This document shows positions 14,401-21,742 of a stretch of DNA of 21,815 nucleotides, piece by piece. A model generated the notes under the pieces. The model was given only the letters and a program-made list of their open reading frames with translations. It had not been told where the DNA came from and did no database searches. Position numbers and translations under genes: made by a program. How positions within the stretch are numbered: the first letter of the stretch is position 1; the number at the start of each line of letters is the position of its first letter. This DNA is from an uncultured Lachnospiraceae bacterium (GTDB lineage: Bacteria > Bacillota > Clostridia > Lachnospirales > Lachnospiraceae): the NCBI GenBank assembly GCA_905203555.1, contig CAJKWK010000052.1, positions 1 through 21,815 of the forward strand, in the 5' to 3' direction.

Positions 14401-14464
14401 GGGATCATATGGAGTTGGAGTTCAGATAAAGGATCATATGGAGTTGGAACCTGGATAAGGGATA
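14381..14464 (+). repeat. 29-bp tandem repeat, about 2.9 copies, derived from the phoU 3' end
   Basis: Units start at 14381, 14410 and 14439, each with TGGAGTTGGA followed by a variant of GCTCAGATAAGGGATCATA. The first unit contains the final phoU codons and stop; the next two repeat that end after the stop. The third is the most diverged. The rest of the 92-bp gap before the response regulator holds only its ribosome site. Confidence 0.9.
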
Positions 14465-14492
14465 TTGAAAAAGGTAGAAAAGGAGAGGGCAG

Positions 14493-15173
14493 ATGATATA
14501 TTGTGTAGAAGATGATGATAATATTCGTGAATTGGTAATCTATACGCTGGAAACAACGGGGTTAAAGGCGAAAGGATTTGCAGAGGGCACTTCTTTTATG
14601 GAGGCGCTGGCATTTGATACACCGGAACTGATCCTGCTGGATATTATGCTGCCCGGGGAGGATGGACTGGAACTGCTGAAAAAATTAAAAGGATCTTCCA
14701 AGACAAAAAAAATTCCGGTCATTATGGTAACAGCGAAAGGTGCCGAATATGATAAAGTGGTGGGGCTGGATTCCGGCGCCGATGATTATGTGACAAAACC
14801 ATTTGGAATGATGGAACTGGTATCTCGGATCAAAGCGGTTTTAAGACGAAGCGGACAGATTCCGGATCGATCAGAAGTAGAGCTGCATGGTGTCACGATG
14901 AATGTTAAAAAACATGAGGTGACAGTGGATGGCAAACCGGTAACATTGACGTTGAAGGAGTTTGAACTTTTGGAGCGTTTGATGCGAAATCGAAATATAG
15001 TGCTTACCAGAGACCAGCTGCTGGAAGATATCTGGGGATATGATTTTGATGGAGAAACGAGGACGGTGGATGTCCATGTCAGAACCCTTCGACAGAAGTT
15101 GGGGGAAAAGGGCGCAATGATTGAAACAGTGCGTGGCGTAGGATATCGGATAGGAGAGGACTATGAAGGCTAA
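14493..15173 (+). CDS. phoP: PhoP/PhoB-type response regulator
   Basis: This is a 226-aa OmpR/PhoB-family regulator. The receiver domain (1-115) has acidic residues E6, D7 and D8, phosphoacceptor D50 (LILLDIMLPGEDG), T80 and K102. The C-terminal winged helix (about 125-222) shows TLKEFELLERLMRN and DVHVRTLRQKLG. AAAGGAGAGGG fixes the ATG at 14493. Its position between pst-phoU and a histidine kinase makes it the likely activator of the phosphate-starvation response. It overlaps the kinase gene by 11 bases. The family name is secure; the exact regulon is inferred from context. Confidence 0.92.
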   Translation: MIYCVEDDDNIRELVIYTLETTGLKAKGFAEGTSFMEALAFDTPELILLDIMLPGEDGLELLKKLKGSSKTKKIPVIMVTAKGAEYDKVVGLDSGADDYVTKPFGMMELVSRIKAVLRRSGQIPDRSEVELHGVTMNVKKHEVTVDGKPVTLTLKEFELLERLMRNRNIVLTRDQLLEDIWGYDFDGETRTVDVHVRTLRQKLGEKGAMIETVRGVGYRIGEDYEG

Positions 15174-16518
15174 AATACGGCGGAGTATGGTGCTGATTCT
15201 GGGAATCACACTGTTGGTGTCTTATGGGCTGCTGTCCTTCTTTTTTTATAGACAAGGAATGCGGACGCTGCGGGAGGAAGTGCGGCAGGAGGCACGCTAT
15301 ATATGTGAAGCTGTTCGGATTGCAGGACCGGAATATCTGGAAGAGCTTGATAATGTAGAAGTGCATACACGCGTGACGTGGATTGATGAGGATGGAACGG
15401 TACTTTATGATTCCGGAGAAAATGAAAATCGTCTTGAGAATCATAAAGACCGGGAAGAAGTCGAAACTGCGATGAAGAATGGAAGCGGTGAAGAGATAAG
15501 GATGTCTTCTACAAAGAAAACGGAAATGTATTATTATGCATTGCGGATGGAAGACGGAACCGTCCTTCGTGTTTCCAAGGAAATGGACAGCCTTGCAAAT
15601 ACAGCAGTGCGGATGCTGCCGGTTGTTTTTGTAATTGCAGCGGCAATGATGGTGTTTGCGTACATGCTTGCCAGATGGCAGACTGCACGTCTGATTGAAC
15701 CAATCAATAAATTAGACATTGAACATCCGTTGGAAAATGATATTTACGAGGAATTGACCCCTCTTCTGGAGGCGATGGATCAAAGGAATAAAGAAAAAGA
15801 CGCAGTGTCCAATATGCGTAAGGAATTTTCGGCAAATGTTTCCCATGAATTAAAAACACCGCTGACTTCTATCTCAGGATATGCGGAAATCATGAAAAAT
15901 GGGCTTGTGCGGCCGGAAGATATTCCGGTTTTTTCAGAGCGGATTTATAAAGAGGCAAGACGCTTGATCCATCTGGTGGAAGATATTATTAAACTTTCCA
16001 AATTAGATGAAGAATCTGTTGAGCTTGAAAAGGAAGATGTGGATCTCTACGGATTATGCAGAGAAATCATCAGCAGGCTGGCTCCTCAGGCGCAGATGCG
16101 TCAGGTGCAGATTATCCTGGAGGGGGAGCAGGTATATTATCATGGAATCCGGCAGATTTTGGATGAGATGATTTATAATATTTGTGAGAATGCGATTAAG
16201 TATAATGTAGAAGGCGGTCGTGTAGAAGTCTGGGCGGGGAATACTCTGCAAGGACCGAAGGTGACGGTTTCGGATAATGGAATCGGTATTCCGCAGGAAC
16301 ATTTGGAGCGTATCTTTGAACGCTTTTACCGGGTAGACAAGAGCCATTCCAAAGAGCGGGGAGGAACCGGTCTGGGACTTTCTATAGTAAAACATGGAGC
16401 GATTTTACATGGAGCAAAAGTTCATGCGGAGAGCAAGGTTGGTGAAGGAACGAGGATGGAAATTCTCTTTTTAAAGGAAGATTCTGTTGTGAATCTTTTC
16501 AAAGGGGAAAATATTTGA
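15163..16518 (+). CDS. phoR: PhoR-type sensor histidine kinase
   Basis: This is a 451-aa membrane kinase. One membrane segment lies at about residues 8-28 and a second at about 151-170, with an extracytoplasmic part of about 120 residues between them (VTWIDEDGTVLYDSG resembles PhoR/WalK-type sensor folds). The H-box is SANVSHELKTPLTSISGY with H228. The ATPase part has the N-box NICENAIKYN, VSDNGIGIP, FERFYRVDKSHS and GGTGLGLSIV. It would autophosphorylate and pass phosphate to D50 of the upstream regulator. It is coupled to that gene by an 11-base overlap. A clear HAMP domain is not evident. Confidence 0.93.
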   Translation: MKAKIRRSMVLILGITLLVSYGLLSFFFYRQGMRTLREEVRQEARYICEAVRIAGPEYLEELDNVEVHTRVTWIDEDGTVLYDSGENENRLENHKDREEVETAMKNGSGEEIRMSSTKKTEMYYYALRMEDGTVLRVSKEMDSLANTAVRMLPVVFVIAAAMMVFAYMLARWQTARLIEPINKLDIEHPLENDIYEELTPLLEAMDQRNKEKDAVSNMRKEFSANVSHELKTPLTSISGYAEIMKNGLVRPEDIPVFSERIYKEARRLIHLVEDIIKLSKLDEESVELEKEDVDLYGLCREIISRLAPQAQMRQVQIILEGEQVYYHGIRQILDEMIYNICENAIKYNVEGGRVEVWAGNTLQGPKVTVSDNGIGIPQEHLERIFERFYRVDKSHSKERGGTGLGLSIVKHGAILHGAKVHAESKVGEGTRMEILFLKEDSVVNLFKGENI

Positions 16519-16524
16519 TACAAT
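16496..16524 (+). promoter_or_regulatory. Candidate promoter for the dapF pair
   Basis: TTTTCA (16496-16501), a 17-bp spacer and TACAAT (16519-16524) overlap the end of the kinase gene. The -35 is weak (4 of 6), the -10 good. It would separate the DapF genes from the phosphate operon. Confidence 0.4.
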
Positions 16525-16567
16525 AACAGAAGACTTACACAGATTTTATCAAACGGAGGTAGGAATT

Positions 16568-17428
16568 GTGAAGATTGTATTAGAACGATATCATGGATTG
16601 GGAAACGATTACCTTGTATTCGACCCAAATAAAAATGAACTAAAGCTGAACAAAGACAATGTAGCGATGCTTTGTAATCGAAATATGGGACTTGGTTCTG
16701 ACGGTATTCTGGAAGGTCCTTATATAGGGGAAAAACAGATGTCTTTAAAAATCTGGAATCCAGATGGAAGTATTGCGGAGAAAAGTGGAAATGGTGTACG
16801 TATCTTTGCGAAATATTTGAAAGATGCCGGGTATGTGCAGAAGAAAAAATATGATTTGATGACAGACGGTGGGGCGGTAGAAATTACTTATCTCAATGAA
16901 GATGGAAGCAGACTGCGCGTGTCTATGGGAAAGGTTTCTTTCTGGAGTGATGAGATTCCGGTGACCGGAGAACGCAGAGAAGTTATCAATGAGGATATGG
17001 TATTTGGCAGCACCTTGTATCCGGCTACTTGTGTATCGGTGGGCAATCCGCATTGTGTTATTCCGATGCGGGAGATTTCCAAACCGCTGGTATGTAAGAT
17101 TGGTAATTTTTCAGAAGTTGCAAGATATTTCCCGGAACGGGTAAATACAGAGATCATGAAAGTAATCGACAACAATCACATTGCAATTGAAACTTTTGAA
17201 CGTGGTGCAGGTTATACGATGGCAACAGGAACCGGAGCCTGTGCAGCGGCGGCAGTGGCTTACAAGCTGGGATCTACAGGAAATAAAGTAATCGTACAGA
17301 TGCCGGGTGGTGATCTGCAGGTGGAAATCGGCGATGACTGGGAAGTATATATGACCGGTGATGTGTTCTATGTTGCAAAGGTGACGTTGAGCAGTGAATT
17401 TGCAGAAAAGCTGCGTGCACTACAATAA
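16568..17428 (+). CDS. DapF-family paralogue lacking both catalytic cysteines
   Basis: This is a 286-aa protein with the full two-lobed DapF fold: HGLGNDYLVFD (9-19), NMGLGSDGIL, WNPDGS (63-68), SVGNPHCVI, ERVNTE, FERGAGYT and GTGACAAAAV. The two cysteines that serve as acid and base in diaminopimelate epimerase are replaced: CGNG has become SGNG (Ser73) and ACGTG has become ATGTG (Thr220). The rest of the pocket loops are conserved, so it is probably a folded enzyme or a regulatory paralogue rather than a decayed copy. The start is GTG at 16568 after ACGGAGGTAGG. It lies 25 bp before the canonical dapF. Confidence 0.88.
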   Translation: MKIVLERYHGLGNDYLVFDPNKNELKLNKDNVAMLCNRNMGLGSDGILEGPYIGEKQMSLKIWNPDGSIAEKSGNGVRIFAKYLKDAGYVQKKKYDLMTDGGAVEITYLNEDGSRLRVSMGKVSFWSDEIPVTGERREVINEDMVFGSTLYPATCVSVGNPHCVIPMREISKPLVCKIGNFSEVARYFPERVNTEIMKVIDNNHIAIETFERGAGYTMATGTGACAAAAVAYKLGSTGNKVIVQMPGGDLQVEIGDDWEVYMTGDVFYVAKVTLSSEFAEKLRALQ

Positions 17429-17453
17429 GAATATGCTTAGAAGAGGTTAAAAG

Positions 17454-18287
17454 ATGAAGTTTACAAAAATGCAGGGACTTGGAAATGATTACGTGTATGT
17501 GAACTGCGTAGAAAATAAGCTGGAGGACGCATCTCAGATTGCGATTGCAGTCAGCGACCGGCATTTTGGAATCGGCTCGGATGGATTGATTTTGATTAAT
17601 TCTTCAGAAGTGGCAGATTTTGAAATGGAGATGTACAATGCAGATGGTTCCCGCGGTGAGATGTGTGGGAATGGAATTCGCTGTGTTGGAAAATATGTAT
17701 ATGATTACGGATTGACTGATAAGACTCATGTTACGATCGAGACACTTGCGGGGATCAAATATTTGGATCTGCAGGTAGAGAACGGAAAGGTAAAACAGGT
17801 GCGGGTAAATATGGGAAGTCCGTTACTGAAACCGGAAGAGATTCCGATTGCGTTGGAAGGAGAACGTGTGATTGATGCGCCAATCTGCATCGGGAACACG
17901 GAGTATCGTATGACCGGTGTTGGAATGGGCAATCCGCATACAGTTGTATTTCTGGAAGATATTGAGCAGATGAAGATTGAAGAAATCGGTCCGAAGTTTG
18001 AATATCATAGTTATTTTCCAAATCGTGTGAATACAGAATTTGTAAAAGTAATTGACCAAACGCATGTAAAAATGCGGGTATGGGAGAGAGGATCCGGGGA
18101 AACACTTGCTTGTGGAACCGGGGCCTGTGCAGTTGCAGTTGCTTGTATTTTGAATGGATTGACAGAAGAAGACGTGACAGTGAGCCTCTTAGGCGGTGAT
18201 TTACAGATACAGTGGGATCGAAAAGAAAACATTGTATACATGACAGGTCCGGCAGAAGTAGTCTTTGACGGAGAATGGAATCAATAA
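17454..18287 (+). CDS. dapF: Diaminopimelate epimerase
   Basis: This is a 277-aa enzyme of standard length that converts LL- to meso-diaminopimelate in the lysine and peptidoglycan pathway in the cytoplasm. Both catalytic cysteines are present: C71 in EMCGNGIRC and C220 in LACGTGACA. Substrate-binding segments MQGLGNDYVYV, YNADGS, GMGNPHTVVF, RVNTEF and ERGSGETLACGTG are canonical. AGAGGTTAAAAG precedes the ATG at 17454. It probably shares a message with the cysteine-less paralogue just upstream, and a strong terminator follows. Confidence 0.96.
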   Translation: MKFTKMQGLGNDYVYVNCVENKLEDASQIAIAVSDRHFGIGSDGLILINSSEVADFEMEMYNADGSRGEMCGNGIRCVGKYVYDYGLTDKTHVTIETLAGIKYLDLQVENGKVKQVRVNMGSPLLKPEEIPIALEGERVIDAPICIGNTEYRMTGVGMGNPHTVVFLEDIEQMKIEEIGPKFEYHSYFPNRVNTEFVKVIDQTHVKMRVWERGSGETLACGTGACAVAVACILNGLTEEDVTVSLLGGDLQIQWDRKENIVYMTGPAEVVFDGEWNQ

Positions 18288-18320
18288 ATATAGAGTAAAA
18301 TGATAAAAATACAGGAAACT

Positions 18321-18360
18321 AAAATGCGCCGGCTTGAAAAGTTGGCGCATTTGCTTTGAT
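18321..18360 (+). terminator. Terminator after dapF
   Basis: AATGCGCCGGCTT (18323-18335) pairs with AAGTTGGCGCATT (18339-18351) through 13 pairs including two G-T pairs, followed by a T-rich tract. Confidence 0.85.
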
Positions 18361-18430
18361 AGATTTGAAATTGTCAAAAAATATGAGAAAAAAGAAAGAA
18401 AAATCTAATGATAAAAATTGAAAAAAGGGG

Positions 18431-18458
18431 TTGATTTTTCTGTTCAGTTTGATATAAT
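18431..18458 (+). promoter_or_regulatory. Vegetative promoter of the tRNA unit
   Basis: TTGATT (18431-18436), a 16-bp spacer and a perfect TATAAT (18453-18458) lie about 43 bp before tRNA-Gln. Confidence 0.75.
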
Positions 18459-18501
18459 AACCATGTTGCGTACGACAAGTAAGAAAAACGCAGCAAGATG
18501 A

Positions 18502-18573
18502 TGCGGAATGGTGTAATTGGCAGCACAGCAGACTCTGACTCTGTTAGTAGGGGTTCAAGTCCCTTTTCCGTAG
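18502..18573 (+). tRNA. tRNA-Gln (anticodon CUG)
   Basis: A complete 72-nt cloverleaf: acceptor TGCGGAA/TTCCGTA, D-stem GTGT/GCAC, anticodon stem GCAGA/TCTGT with loop CTCTGAC (anticodon CTG), T-stem AGGGG/CCCTT with loop TTCAAGT, discriminator G. No CCA is encoded. It reads CAG codons. Confidence 0.95.
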
Positions 18574-18577
18574 CTTG

Positions 18578-18606
18578 GGAATCTGGAATACAGATTCCTT
18601 ATTTTA
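18578..18606 (+). terminator. Hairpin between the two tRNA genes
   Basis: GGAATCTG (18578-18585) and CAGATTCC (18591-18598) form a perfect 8-bp stem with a five-base loop, followed by TTATTTTAT. It could be a partial terminator or a processing signal between the tRNAs. Confidence 0.55.
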
Positions 18607-18607
18607 T

Positions 18608-18681
<74 letters not shown>

Positions 18682-18683
18682 TT

Positions 18684-18717
18684 AAGCTCTCAATTTATGA
18701 GAGCTTTTTCTTTTTTT
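18684..18717 (+). terminator. Strong terminator of the tRNA unit
   Basis: AAGCTCTCA (18684-18692) and TGAGAGCTT (18698-18706) form a perfect 9-bp stem, followed by TTTCTTTTTTT. Confidence 0.93.
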
Positions 18718-18748
18718 GAGATTGAAAAAGTCGTTTGAATTTGGTTGG

Positions 18749-18813
18749 GATTATCCAGGGTGTGCTGAATTTTTAAATTTAGCATTACGTTCTTGGATAA
18801 TCTTTTCTTTTTT
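18749..18813 (+). terminator. Second, larger stem-loop with T-tract
   Basis: GATTATCCAGG (18749-18759) pairs with CTTGGATAATC (18792-18802) through 11 pairs including one G-T. Inside it TGCT/AGCA and an AATTT-type stem (18763-18784) form an inner hairpin. A long T-tract follows (18803-18813). It may be a backup terminator or a small structured RNA. Confidence 0.55.
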
Positions 18814-19017
18814 CTATCGATACTTTACAACACACAACTATACTGAAAGCAAAAAAAGTTAAATAAATTGGTGTGTATGGGAACAGTGTTAGTATTTTTC
18901 AGCTATAAATTATGTGTGAAGAGATTATATAGTATAATTATTTCCCTTTTAACTAAGATGATTGTAACAAAATAACATAATTTGGTACTAATGAGTAGAA
19001 GGAGGTTGAAAGCGCAA

Positions 19018-19488
19018 GTGATTGAAGAAATATATGAGATGTATTCGCGAAAAGTATTTTTGTTTTTATTGAGCAAGACAAATAATGAGGATATTGCAGA
19101 GGAACTTACTCAAGAAACTTTCTTTCAAGCTGTTCAATGCATTGAACGGTTTGAGGGAAATAGTTCCATATTGACTTGGTTGTGCGGAATTGCTAAAAAC
19201 GTTTGGTTGAAAGATCTAAGAAACCGGAAAGAAACTTTATCTATAGATGAGAATATCCTGGAAATAACGAATAAACAAGAAATAGATGTTCGATGGGAAC
19301 AAAAAGAAATCTTACAGTTGATACATGATATGAATGAGCCGGTACGTGAAGTAATGTATTTAAGGTTGATTAGCAACTTATCTTTCGCTGAAATTGGAGA
19401 GATAATTGGAAAAACAGAAAATTGGACAAGAGTAACTTTTTTTAGAGGAAAACAAAAAATTGTAAAGGAGATTTTGAAAGATGAATAA
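19018..19488 (+). CDS. ECF-type RNA polymerase sigma factor
   Basis: About 156 aa from the GTG at 19018. Region 2 is clear (EIYEMYSRKVFLFLLSKTNNEDIAEELTQETFFQAV, then FEGNSSILTWLCGIAKNVWLKDLR), as is region 4 (REVMYLRLISNLSFAEIGEIIGKTENWTRVTFFRGKQKI). There is no region 3, as usual for extracytoplasmic-function sigma factors. AGAAGGAGG at 18997-19005 supports the GTG, though an ATG at 18991 is possible. The gene overlaps its anti-sigma factor by 8 bases. A TATAAT at 18933-18938 may be its -10. Codon use is more AT-rich than the genes on either side, suggesting later acquisition. The stimulus is unknown. Confidence 0.9.
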   Translation: MIEEIYEMYSRKVFLFLLSKTNNEDIAEELTQETFFQAVQCIERFEGNSSILTWLCGIAKNVWLKDLRNRKETLSIDENILEITNKQEIDVRWEQKEILQLIHDMNEPVREVMYLRLISNLSFAEIGEIIGKTENWTRVTFFRGKQKIVKEILKDE

Positions 19489-19930
19489 AGAACTTCCATG
19501 CTATGTTGTTTCGGATTTGTTACCGTTATATCAAGATGATATATTATCAGAACAAACGAAAAAAGATATTGATGAACATTTAAACGAGTGCGAAGATTGC
19601 AAAAAAAAGTTGGTGGCAATGAAAATGAAAATAGATGTTCAAAGCACGAATGTTGAATTAAAGAGTAATCCATTGAAAAAAGTGAGATTTTATCAAAAAA
19701 TGCTGACGGTTTTGGGGGCAATCATAGCATTTATTTTAGGCGCATGCGCTCCGATTGCTATAGTAGGGCTTACGGTTCTTGAACGAGGCGAGATAGCCAT
19801 TTATCAAATTGAGAGAGTGAAAAGTCTTTGGTATGTACTTGTTTCAAGGAGCTGTGTTGCGGGAATTGCAGTATGTGTAATTTATTTTTTGCTTATATTA
19901 CTTATCAAGAAAATGATTAGAAAAAAGTGA
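19481..19930 (+). CDS. Zinc-binding transmembrane anti-sigma factor
   Basis: This is a 149-aa protein. The N-terminal zinc-finger anti-sigma domain has the HxxxCxxC motif (H33, C37, C40 in EHLNECEDCKKK) and an upstream Cys7 in the CYVVSDLLPLY signature, the usual fourth ligand. Two membrane segments follow (about 74-100 and 119-143) with a short outer loop containing LERGEIAIYQIERVK. It would hold the upstream sigma factor at the membrane until a signal is sensed. It is translationally coupled to the sigma gene. The short outer domain gives little clue to the signal. Confidence 0.88.
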   Translation: MNKELPCYVVSDLLPLYQDDILSEQTKKDIDEHLNECEDCKKKLVAMKMKIDVQSTNVELKSNPLKKVRFYQKMLTVLGAIIAFILGACAPIAIVGLTVLERGEIAIYQIERVKSLWYVLVSRSCVAGIAVCVIYFLLILLIKKMIRKK

Positions 19931-19970
19931 TTATAGAAATAGTTAAAAAGTAATGTCTGGCTTGTGCGAT

Positions 19971-20001
19971 AAATGTTCTGATGTGTCAAATGTTCTGATG
20001 T
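19971..20001 (+). repeat. Pair of 14-bp direct repeats upstream of the ABC-F gene
   Basis: AAATGTTCTGATGT occurs at 19971-19984 and 19988-20001, 17 bp apart, immediately before the -35 of the putative promoter. It may be an operator or a chance duplication. Confidence 0.7.
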
Positions 20002-20029
20002 TGTTTTTGCTTTGAATATATGTTATATT
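20001..20029 (+). promoter_or_regulatory. Promoter of the ABC-F gene
   Basis: TTGTTT (20001-20006), a 17-bp spacer and TATATT (20024-20029) lie about 30 bp before the start codon, leaving a short leader. Confidence 0.55.
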
Positions 20030-20058
20030 TGCAAAGGAAGGAAAAGGAGTTTATAAAC

Positions 20059-21615
20059 ATGAGTATTTTGAATGTAGAACATTTATCCCATGGGTTCGGC
20101 GACCGGGCAATTTTTGATGATGTTTCTTTTCGTTTGCTGAAGGGCGAGCATATCGGTCTGATTGGAGCCAATGGAGAAGGAAAATCCACATTTTTTAATA
20201 TTGTAACCGGGAAGATGCAGCCGGATGAAGGGAAAATCGAGTGGGCAAAGAATACCCGTATCGGTTATCTGGATCAGCATACGGTGTTGGAAAAAGGGAT
20301 GACGATTCGGGATGTGTTGAAGTCGGCATTCTCTTATCTGTTTGAAATGGAAACACAGATGAATGAAATCTGTGAACGTTTAGGAGAAGTGGATGAAGAG
20401 GAAATGAATCGTCTGATGGAAGAGTTGGGAACAATTCAAGATACATTGACGATGCATGATTTTTATGTAATTGATGCGAAAGTAGAAGAAGTGGCGCGGG
20501 CGCTTGGTCTGCTGGATCTTGGTCTTGAACGGGATGTGACAGATTTGAGCGGTGGGCAGAGAACGAGAATCCTGCTCGGAAAACTGCTGTTGGAGAAACC
20601 GGACATTCTTTTGCTGGATGAGCCGACCAATTATCTGGATGAAGAACATATTAACTGGCTGAAACGATATCTGACAGAATATGAAAATGCCTTTATTTTG
20701 ATTTCACATGATATTCCATTTTTGGATGAAGTAGTGAATATTATTTATCATATGGAGAATCAGAAACTGGATCGTTATGTTGGAAATTATGAAGATTTTC
20801 AGCGTGTATATGAGGTGAAGAAGGCACAGTTAGAGGCGGCATATAAGAGACAGCAGCAGGAGATCAGTCAGCTGAAGGATTTTGTCGCCAGAAACAAAGC
20901 TCGTGTATCCACCAGAAATATGGCGATGTCCAGACAAAAGAAACTGGATAAGATGGATGTGATTGAATTGGCGGCAGAACGTCCGAAACCGGAGTTCCAT
21001 TTTAAACAGGCACGTACGCCGAGCAAGGTGATCTTTGAGACGAAAGAGTTTGTGATCGGTTATCAGGAACCGCTGTCAAAACCGTTGAACCTGACTTTAG
21101 AGCGTGGACAGAAGATTGCTCTGACCGGAGCGAATGGAATCGGAAAAACGACATTGATTCGTAGTATTATGGGACTTGTAAAACCATTAAAAGGATCCTG
21201 TGAACTGGGAGAAAATTTATCCATCGGATATTTTGAACAGGAGAGCAATGGAGAAAATAAATCAACCTGTATTGACGAAATCTGGAGTGAATTTCCATCA
21301 TTTACACAGTATGAGGTGCGTTCCGCTTTGGCAAAATGCGGGCTGACAACGAAACATATTGAAAGTCAGGTCAGAGTGTTAAGTGGTGGGGAACAGGCAA
21401 AGGTGCGTCTATGTAAATTGATCAATCGAGAGACAAATGTATTGATGCTGGATGAGCCGACCAACCATTTGGATGTGGATGCAAAAGATGCGTTGAAACA
21501 AGCATTGAATGAATATCGGGGAACTTTGCTTTTGATCTGTCATGAACCTGAATTTTATCAGGATATCGTACAGGAAGTATGGGATTGCTCGAAGTGGACA
21601 ACAAAGATTGTCTGA
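20059..21615 (+). CDS. ABC-F family ATPase (ribosome-associated, two ABC domains)
   Basis: This is a 518-aa protein with two ABC domains and no membrane segments. Domain 1: Walker A GANGEGKST (36-44), signature LSGGQ (163-167), Walker B LLLDEPTNYLD (184-194), H217. A charged linker spans about 250-320 (KKAQLEAAYKRQQQEISQLKDF, NKARVSTRNMAMSRQKK), the arm that reaches into the ribosomal E/P site in this family. Domain 2: Walker A GANGIGKTT (357-365), LSGGE (441-445), MLDEPTNHLD (463-472), H495. ABC-F proteins act on stalled or antibiotic-bound ribosomes. The linker is moderate in length, so a housekeeping role seems likelier than antibiotic protection, but sequence alone does not decide. AAAAGGAG precedes the ATG. 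Confidence 0.93.
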   Translation: MSILNVEHLSHGFGDRAIFDDVSFRLLKGEHIGLIGANGEGKSTFFNIVTGKMQPDEGKIEWAKNTRIGYLDQHTVLEKGMTIRDVLKSAFSYLFEMETQMNEICERLGEVDEEEMNRLMEELGTIQDTLTMHDFYVIDAKVEEVARALGLLDLGLERDVTDLSGGQRTRILLGKLLLEKPDILLLDEPTNYLDEEHINWLKRYLTEYENAFILISHDIPFLDEVVNIIYHMENQKLDRYVGNYEDFQRVYEVKKAQLEAAYKRQQQEISQLKDFVARNKARVSTRNMAMSRQKKLDKMDVIELAAERPKPEFHFKQARTPSKVIFETKEFVIGYQEPLSKPLNLTLERGQKIALTGANGIGKTTLIRSIMGLVKPLKGSCELGENLSIGYFEQESNGENKSTCIDEIWSEFPSFTQYEVRSALAKCGLTTKHIESQVRVLSGGEQAKVRLCKLINRETNVLMLDEPTNHLDVDAKDALKQALNEYRGTLLLICHEPEFYQDIVQEVWDCSKWTTKIV

Positions 21616-21684
21616 CGAGATAGCATAAAGAACGTATGACGAGATAGCAACAAAATCCTATAATGAGATAACAACAAAGATTGA
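21613..21684 (+). repeat. 24-bp tandem repeat after the ABC-F gene, three copies
   Basis: Units start at 21613, 21637 and 21661, sharing TGACGAGATAGCA or a variant, then an A-rich half. The first unit begins with the ABC-F stop codon. ACAACAAAGATTG from the end of that gene (21599-21611) recurs in the third unit. Confidence 0.8.
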
Positions 21685-21742
21685 ATTTCTGTGTAAGCAG
21701 GATGCAAATAAAAATTGATGAAGAGAGAAAAGGAGACGAAGA

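Noticed and set aside
14381..14464. Possible CRISPR-like repeat array after phoU
   Set aside because: Units are directly adjacent with no spacers and derive from the phoU 3' end; no cas genes are nearby.
16568..17428. First DapF copy as a decaying pseudogene
   Set aside because: It is full length with a good ribosome site, and all other pocket motifs are conserved; a decaying copy would not change just the two catalytic Cys to Ser and Thr.
21613..21684. Possible CRISPR remnant after the ABC-F gene
   Set aside because: Head-to-tail 24-bp units without spacers, so a simple tandem repeat.
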